Of a stretch of DNA of 64,000 bases, positions 59,852-64,000 are shown piece after piece. This DNA is from JAGXRK01 sp963714415 (lineage in GTDB: Bacteria > Bacteroidota > Ignavibacteria > Ignavibacteriales > Ignavibacteriaceae), in NCBI GenBank assembly GCA_963714415.1, contig CAVQOL010000015.1:1-64000 (forward strand), given 5' to 3'. Below the pieces are notes generated by a model that saw only the letters and a list, made by a program, of their open reading frames with translations, was not told the origin of the DNA and did no database searches. The position numbers and the translations under genes were made by a program. The stretch's first letter is position 1; every line of letters starts with the position of its first letter.

Positions 59852-60541
59852 ATGAAAAAAATTTTACTTGTTGATGACGAAAAAGACATTGTGGAATTTC
59901 TCAAGTATAATCTTGAACAGGAGAATTTCGAGGTTCTCGTCGGGTATAATGGCGAAGAGGCTCTTGATAAAATTGCACAAAAACCCGATCTGATTATTCT
60001 TGATATAATGATGCCTAGAATGGATGGTTATGAAGTATGCCGCAGAATCCGTGCTACTAAAGGTTTTGAAAACACGCCTGTTATTTTTCTTACTGCAAAG
60101 TCAGGTGAGACGGATGAAATAAAAGGTTTGGAAATCGGCGCAAGTGATTACATTCAGAAACCGATCTCACCAAAGAAACTTGTAGCAAGAGTTAATTCAA
60201 ATCTTAGGAAGTATGAGGATGCATCTGGTTCTTCAGTAGGACCAATTAAAATAAAAATTGGTCCGTTGGATATTGATAAAGAAAAATATGTTATAACTGT
60301 TGACGGTGATAAAAAAATCTTTCCAAGAAAAGAATTTGAATTATTATACTATCTTGCAAACAATCCCGGAAGAGTTTTTAACCGTGAAACTTTGTTAAAA
60401 GATGTTTGGGGTGCAAACGTTTTTGTGGTTGATAGAACTGTTGATGTTCATATAAGAAAAATCCGCGAAAAGCTTGATAGTTTTTCAAATCTCATTGAAA
60501 CAGTAAAAGGCGTAGGTTACAGATTCAAAAGTGTGGAATAA
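59852..60541 (+). CDS. OmpR/PhoB-family response regulator
   Basis: This 229-residue DNA-binding regulator has a receiver domain with phosphoacceptor Asp51 in LIILDIMMPR, acidic pair VDDE near residue 8, and lysine in DYIQKPISPK. The winged-helix DNA-binding domain covers about 130-229 (FPRKEFELLYYLANNPGRVF, DVWGANVFVVDRTVDVHIRK, GVGYRFK). It is most like PhoB or ResD types. Its kinase gene overlaps its end by 11 bases. The phosphate-related label is only a family resemblance. Confidence 0.92.
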   Translation: MKKILLVDDEKDIVEFLKYNLEQENFEVLVGYNGEEALDKIAQKPDLIILDIMMPRMDGYEVCRRIRATKGFENTPVIFLTAKSGETDEIKGLEIGASDYIQKPISPKKLVARVNSNLRKYEDASGSSVGPIKIKIGPLDIDKEKYVITVDGDKKIFPRKEFELLYYLANNPGRVFNRETLLKDVWGANVFVVDRTVDVHIRKIREKLDSFSNLIETVKGVGYRFKSVE

Positions 60542-61562
60542 ATTAAAATCCAATCTCTCTTCTGCATCAGTATTTCTCAGAGAATTCATTCTCTATAATT
60601 TCCTTGTTATTATAATCACACTTATCATTGTTGAAAAGTATTCCGTCAGCATTCCTCTTATAATCATTTTTCTTTTTGTAAGCATTGTCATTCTTAATCT
60701 TATCGGGGCAAAGCGCACTAGAGAGCTTAGTAAGATCAAAGAGGTTATTAAAAATATTAGTGAGAATGTTTACACTAATCCTGATGAAATTATTTTAAGT
60801 AATGATCTTTCCGGTCTTGAAAATGCAATTAAAGGTATGTTTGAAAAAGCAAAGAGCGATATTGAATACTTAAAGAAATTAGAGAAAATAAGAACAGAGT
60901 TTCTTGCAAATGTATCGCATGAATTAAGAACACCGATTTTTGCAATTCAAGGTTATATTGAAACTTTACTTAACGGCGCAGTAAATGATAAAAATGTTAA
61001 TCTCAGTTTTCTTGATAAAGCAAATCAGCATACAATCAGCCTTAGTAACTTGTTGAACGATCTGATTGATATCTCAATGATAGAATCCGGTGAAATGAGA
61101 ATGAGTTACCGATACTTTGTTATTAATTCTTACCTGCAGCAGATTGTTAATGAATTGAAACCTATGGCTGATGAGAAGGGAATAGAACTTAAACTCTATC
61201 ATTCTGCAGATGAAAAACTTCAGTTATTTGGTGATAAAAATAAGCTCAGACAAGTATTAGTAAATCTCATACAGAATTCAATAAAATATACTGAACACGG
61301 TAAGGTTGAAATATTTGTTGAAGAAGAGAAAAAGTTTGGTCTGATTCGAATAAAAGATACCGGTATAGGGATTCCTGAAGAGGATATAAATCGTGTTTTT
61401 GAACGATTTTACAGGGTTGATAAAGCCCGTTCAAGGGCAGTTGGAGGAACGGGACTGGGTTTAGCTATCGTAAAACACATCATTGAAGCACATGGGTCAA
61501 AAATTGAGCTAAAAAGCAAGCTTAACGAAGGCAGTGAATTTTCTTTCCGCTTGAAAAAATAG
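60531..61562 (+). CDS. PhoR-like sensor histidine kinase
   Basis: This 343-residue kinase probably starts at GTG (MWNKLKSNLS), which overlaps the regulator gene by 11 bases. Two membrane helices lie at about 19-34 and 40-60, with almost no periplasmic loop. A short HAMP-like linker leads to HisKA with His130 in LANVSHELRTP, then HATPase motifs NLIQNSIKYT, DTGIGIPEED, FERFYRVDKARSRAVGGTGL and LAIVKHIIEAHG. The lack of a periplasmic sensor suggests sensing within the membrane or through a partner protein. It pairs with the regulator just upstream. Confidence 0.92.
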   Translation: MWNKLKSNLSSASVFLREFILYNFLVIIITLIIVEKYSVSIPLIIIFLFVSIVILNLIGAKRTRELSKIKEVIKNISENVYTNPDEIILSNDLSGLENAIKGMFEKAKSDIEYLKKLEKIRTEFLANVSHELRTPIFAIQGYIETLLNGAVNDKNVNLSFLDKANQHTISLSNLLNDLIDISMIESGEMRMSYRYFVINSYLQQIVNELKPMADEKGIELKLYHSADEKLQLFGDKNKLRQVLVNLIQNSIKYTEHGKVEIFVEEEKKFGLIRIKDTGIGIPEEDINRVFERFYRVDKARSRAVGGTGLGLAIVKHIIEAHGSKIELKSKLNEGSEFSFRLKK

Positions 61563-61594
61563 AATATTTTGAGATATTTTGACTCCCTTAAAGT

Positions 61595-61623
61595 TTGACA
61601 TATAGCCTTATCTTTATTACTTT
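61595..61623 (+). promoter_or_regulatory. Candidate promoter of rplU-rpmA
   Basis: TTGACA (61595-61600), 17 bases, then TACTTT (61618-61623) resembles a sigma-70 promoter. The same stretch also contains TTTG followed after 20 bases by TACTTTTA, close to the Bacteroidota TTTG / TAnnTTTG pattern. It lies 32 bases before the rplU start. Confidence 0.45.
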
Positions 61624-61654
61624 TACAACCTTGATTTAGAAAAAAGAGGATGAA

Positions 61655-61963
61655 ATGTTTGCAGTTGTTGATATTTTAGGACAACAATTTAAAGTGACAG
61701 AAAATACAAAGTACTATGTTCCTCGTTTGAAAGATGAACTTGAATCAGAAGTAACTTTTGATAAGGTGCTTTTATTTAGCGACGGTAAATCAACTAAAAT
61801 TGGTAGTCCTTCTGTTAAAGGTGTTAAAGTTAAAGCAAAGGTTCTTGAACATTTAAAGGATGATAAAGTAATCGTCTTTAAGAAAAAAAGAATAATTAGT
61901 TATAAAAAGAAACACGGACACAGACAGCATTTAACAAGAATTGAAGTTCTCAAGATAGGATAA
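61655..61963 (+). CDS. rplU: 50S ribosomal protein L21
   Basis: This 102-residue protein is ribosomal protein L21, which binds 23S rRNA. The family form is clear: MFAVVDILGQQFKVTENTKY, then KVLLFSDGKSTKIGSP and the basic C-terminal RNA-binding end KKRIISYKKKHGHRQHLTRI. The start is preceded by AAGAGGATGAA. It is directly upstream of rpmA, the standard rplU-rpmA order. Confidence 0.97.
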   Translation: MFAVVDILGQQFKVTENTKYYVPRLKDELESEVTFDKVLLFSDGKSTKIGSPSVKGVKVKAKVLEHLKDDKVIVFKKKRIISYKKKHGHRQHLTRIEVLKIG

Positions 61964-61975
61964 AGGAGATTTATA

Positions 61976-62233
61976 ATGGCACATAAAAAAGGACAAGGCT
62001 CAACGAGAAATGGCCGTGATTCTAATGCACAGCGACTCGGTGTAAAAAAGTTTGGCGGTGAACAGGTTCTTGCCGGCAATATACTCGTAAGACAAAGAGG
62101 TACCAGATTTCATCCCGGTGCAAATGTAAAAAAGGGAAATGATGATACTTTATTTGCCGTTGCTGATGGTATTGTTAAGTTTGAAACCAAACGCGGTGAA
62201 AGACAAATTATAAGTGTTTATCCGGTCAACTAA
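61976..62233 (+). CDS. rpmA: 50S ribosomal protein L27
   Basis: This 85-residue protein is ribosomal protein L27, located near the peptidyl-transferase centre. It starts MAHKKGQGSTRNGRDSNAQR and carries LGVKKFGGEQVLAGNILVRQ, followed by RGTRFHPGANVKKGNDDTLF. There is no N-terminal extension of the kind cleaved in Firmicutes. AAAGGAG precedes the start at normal spacing. A strong terminator follows. Confidence 0.97.
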   Translation: MAHKKGQGSTRNGRDSNAQRLGVKKFGGEQVLAGNILVRQRGTRFHPGANVKKGNDDTLFAVADGIVKFETKRGERQIISVYPVN

Positions 62234-62255
62234 AGATTTTTGCATATCAGAAATA

Positions 62256-62290
62256 AAAAAAAACCCTCCAATGTACGGAGGGTTTTTTAT
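62256..62290. terminator. Bidirectional rho-independent terminator
   Basis: Stem CCCTCC / GGAGGG (62264-62269 with 62277-62282), extended by flanking A and T runs (AAAAAA before, TTTTTT after), with a 7-base loop. It serves rpmA on the plus strand and mdh on the minus strand. Confidence 0.92.
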
Positions 62291-62307
62291 TGATACTATT
62301 TCAATAA

Positions 62308-63273
62308 TTAAAATCCCAGTCTCTCCATATCAACAACTAAATCTTTAACAGCTTTTACCGAATTATCAAGTAATGCTTGTTCTTCGCCATTCAATCCAAA
62401 CTCAATAATTTTTTCAACTCCATTTGAACCAAGCACAGCGGGAACGCCAACGTAATAGCCGGTTACACCAAATTCACCTTTAAGATATGCACAAACAGGC
62501 AGCACTCTTTTTTCATCATATAAAATAGCTTCGGCCATAGCAATTGAAGCAGCGGCAGGTGAATAAAATGCTGATCCGGTTTTCAATAATTTTACAACTT
62601 CACCGCCAGCCATTTTAGTTCTGTCAACCATTGCTTTCATAACTTCTGCAGCTTTTTCTTTGCTGTTGTATTTTTTCTCCAGCAATTCCACTACAGGTAT
62701 TCCGTTTACGTTAGCATAGCGAACAATTGGAACCATAGTATCGCCGTGTCCGCCAAGCACCATAGCATTTACGTCTTTTACAGAAACGCCAAGTTCCCAT
62801 GCAATGAAACTGGAAAAACGTGACGAGTCTAAAATGCCTGCCTGACCGAGAACTCTGTTTTCAGGAAATCCTGTTATTTTCTTAAATAAAGTTACCATTG
62901 CATCAAGAGGATTTGATACTATTATAACAATGGATTTAGGTGCAAACTTCTTTACATTTTCTGCAACAGTCTGCATAATCTTTGCATTTGTAACAAGCAA
63001 ATCGTCGCGGCTCATTCCCGGTTTTCTAGGAAGTCCTGCCGTTACTATTACAATATCTGATCCTTCGATATCTTTGTAATCGTTAGTGCCTTTAACGTTA
63101 ACATCGAAACCATCAACTCTTGCTGCTTCTGCTATGTCGAGAGTTTTACCCTGCGGCAAATCTTCAACAATATCATACATTACCACATCAGCCAATTGCT
63201 TCTGTGCAATTAGTTGAGCGAGCACGCCACCAATTTGTCCTCCACCGATCAAGGAAATTTTTTTTCGTCCCAT
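62308..63273 (-). CDS. mdh: Malate dehydrogenase (LDH-like type)
   Basis: This 321-residue enzyme oxidises malate to oxaloacetate with NAD in the TCA cycle. The NAD-binding motif is ISLIGGGQIGGVLAQL with the adenosine-binding Asp34. The malate-specific loop reads LPRKPGMSRDDLL (Arg83, Arg89), and the catalytic histidine is His176 in LGGHGDTMVP, with Arg152 in DSSRF. This is the short LDH-like MDH form found in Bacteroidota, Chlorobi and alphaproteobacteria. AGAGGAGAA precedes the start. It stands alone behind the bidirectional terminator. Confidence 0.95.
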   Translation of the reverse strand: MGRKKISLIGGGQIGGVLAQLIAQKQLADVVMYDIVEDLPQGKTLDIAEAARVDGFDVNVKGTNDYKDIEGSDIVIVTAGLPRKPGMSRDDLLVTNAKIMQTVAENVKKFAPKSIVIIVSNPLDAMVTLFKKITGFPENRVLGQAGILDSSRFSSFIAWELGVSVKDVNAMVLGGHGDTMVPIVRYANVNGIPVVELLEKKYNSKEKAAEVMKAMVDRTKMAGGEVVKLLKTGSAFYSPAAASIAMAEAILYDEKRVLPVCAYLKGEFGVTGYYVGVPAVLGSNGVEKIIEFGLNGEEQALLDNSVKAVKDLVVDMERLGF

Positions 63274-63503
63274 TGTAAGTTCTCCTCTGGTTTAATTACT
63301 AAATTGTATTAATAAAAATAATTAAGGTTAAAACATATAACAAATTAGGATATTGTCACTTTGTGGAATTTAGTAAATAATTTTTCAGTTATCCGGACAA
63401 TGATTGTTTATTTGCCAGATTTTTGCTTAAATAACAATTAAAAAATTTACAATCTAACTACTAAAAGTTCGCAAAAGAAGTGAATTCAAACAGATCATTC
63501 CAA

Positions 63504-63917
63504 TTACAATTTTAATTTCAGGATTGTTTCTGTTCCCGTAGGTGTAATATTGATATATACCTCATCCATATAAACTTTCATCAGGTATAGCCCACGACCG
63601 GAGTCTTTTAATAAATTATCTGGATGAGTAGGATCAGGTACTAGTGCAGGATCAAATCCAACACCTTCGTCTCTGATTTTTATGGTCAACAACCGCACGC
63701 TCGCAGAAACATCGATATAAACTTTTTTAGTTAAATCACCCTTATTTCCATGAATGATAGCGTTTGTAGTTGCTTCCGTGACAGTGAGCAGCAGGCTATT
63801 CAGTTTATCTTCATCTAATCCGAGATCAATTGCGAAGTAATTTACAAATTCCTCAACAGTGATAAGGTTATTAGGATCGCTTTCTATTTCTAGTTGATAA
63901 GTCTTTTCTTCCGCCAC
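63504..63917 (-). CDS. RsbW-like anti-sigma factor ATPase
   Basis: This 137-residue GHKL ATPase domain protein resembles the RsbW/SpoIIAB serine kinases that bind sigma factors and phosphorylate anti-sigma-factor antagonists. Motifs are N box LLTVTEATTNAIIHGNKG, G1 box RDEGVGFDP and the G2-like GRGLYLMKVYMDEV. No antagonist (STAS) or sigma gene lies next to it within the window. It could also serve a partner-switching system not linked to a sigma factor. Confidence 0.82.
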   Translation of the reverse strand: MAEEKTYQLEIESDPNNLITVEEFVNYFAIDLGLDEDKLNSLLLTVTEATTNAIIHGNKGDLTKKVYIDVSASVRLLTIKIRDEGVGFDPALVPDPTHPDNLLKDSGRGLYLMKVYMDEVYINITPTGTETILKLKL

Positions 63918-64000
63918 GTAATTATATTTTAAATTATTAAATGAAAAAATATCTTTTTAAATCAGAATTTCCAATTAACTTGCATAATTAGATTTGCTTG

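Noticed and set aside
1..64000. CRISPR array, prophage or insertion sequence
   Set aside because: No regularly spaced direct repeats, cas, integrase, transposase or phage structural genes were seen on either strand.

Overview
The window is AT-rich, gene-dense bacterial DNA that looks like a member of the Ignavibacteria / Bacteroidota-Chlorobiota group. The evidence is two secreted proteins ending in a type IX secretion (T9SS) sorting domain with the NYPNPFNP motif, a TonB-dependent receptor with a carboxypeptidase-like N-terminal domain, a Bacteroidota-type AMP nucleosidase, an M64 peptidase, a lactate-dehydrogenase-like malate dehydrogenase, and many multihaem cytochromes. Several genes carry good Shine-Dalgarno sequences. 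No tRNA, rRNA, CRISPR array, transposase or phage gene was seen. The taxonomic call is inference from gene content.

Layout. 0-5 kb: a minus-strand electron-transfer operon with a monohaem cytochrome c, a 13-haem cytochrome fused to a membrane cytochrome b domain, and a 19-haem membrane-anchored cytochrome. 5-8.5 kb: a PAS histidine kinase, its NtrC-type sigma-54 response regulator and a stand-alone receiver protein. 8.6-14.8 kb: nitrilase, saccharopine-dehydrogenase-like protein, M64 peptidase, homocysteine methyltransferase, AMP nucleosidase and an acidic secreted protein. 15-19.7 kb: a sucrose pair, sucrose-phosphate synthase with a fused phosphatase domain overlapping sucrose synthase. 19.8-24.3 kb: MscS channel, PAP2 phosphatase, thioredoxin-like lipoprotein, YitT protein. 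24.5-37.3 kb: a large hybrid kinase, OPT transporter, PqqD-like protein, pepD, MFS transporter, M29-like aminopeptidase, def-fmt.

37.3-55.5 kb is an accessory stretch: an MBL-fold hydrolase bracketed by fmt and a diverged remnant of the fmt 3' end, a decayed SnoaL-like gene, cystathionine synthase/lyase, two T9SS cargo proteins, small membrane proteins, a UbiA prenyltransferase, a creatininase-family amidohydrolase, a methyltransferase and a TonB-dependent receptor. Its spacers are filled with GC-rich palindromes, one of which also sits in frame inside a coding sequence. 55.5-64 kb returns to core genes: xseA-xseB-dxs, a Gfo/Idh oxidoreductase, a PhoB/PhoR-like pair, rplU-rpmA, mdh and an RsbW-like anti-sigma kinase.

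Quality warning. About 15 of 53 genes are split by frameshifts, often in homopolymers and including dxs, fmt and xseA, which a living cell normally needs intact. Motifs remain intact on both sides of the breaks, so I interpret most as sequence errors and annotate each such locus as one gene with the break positions given.
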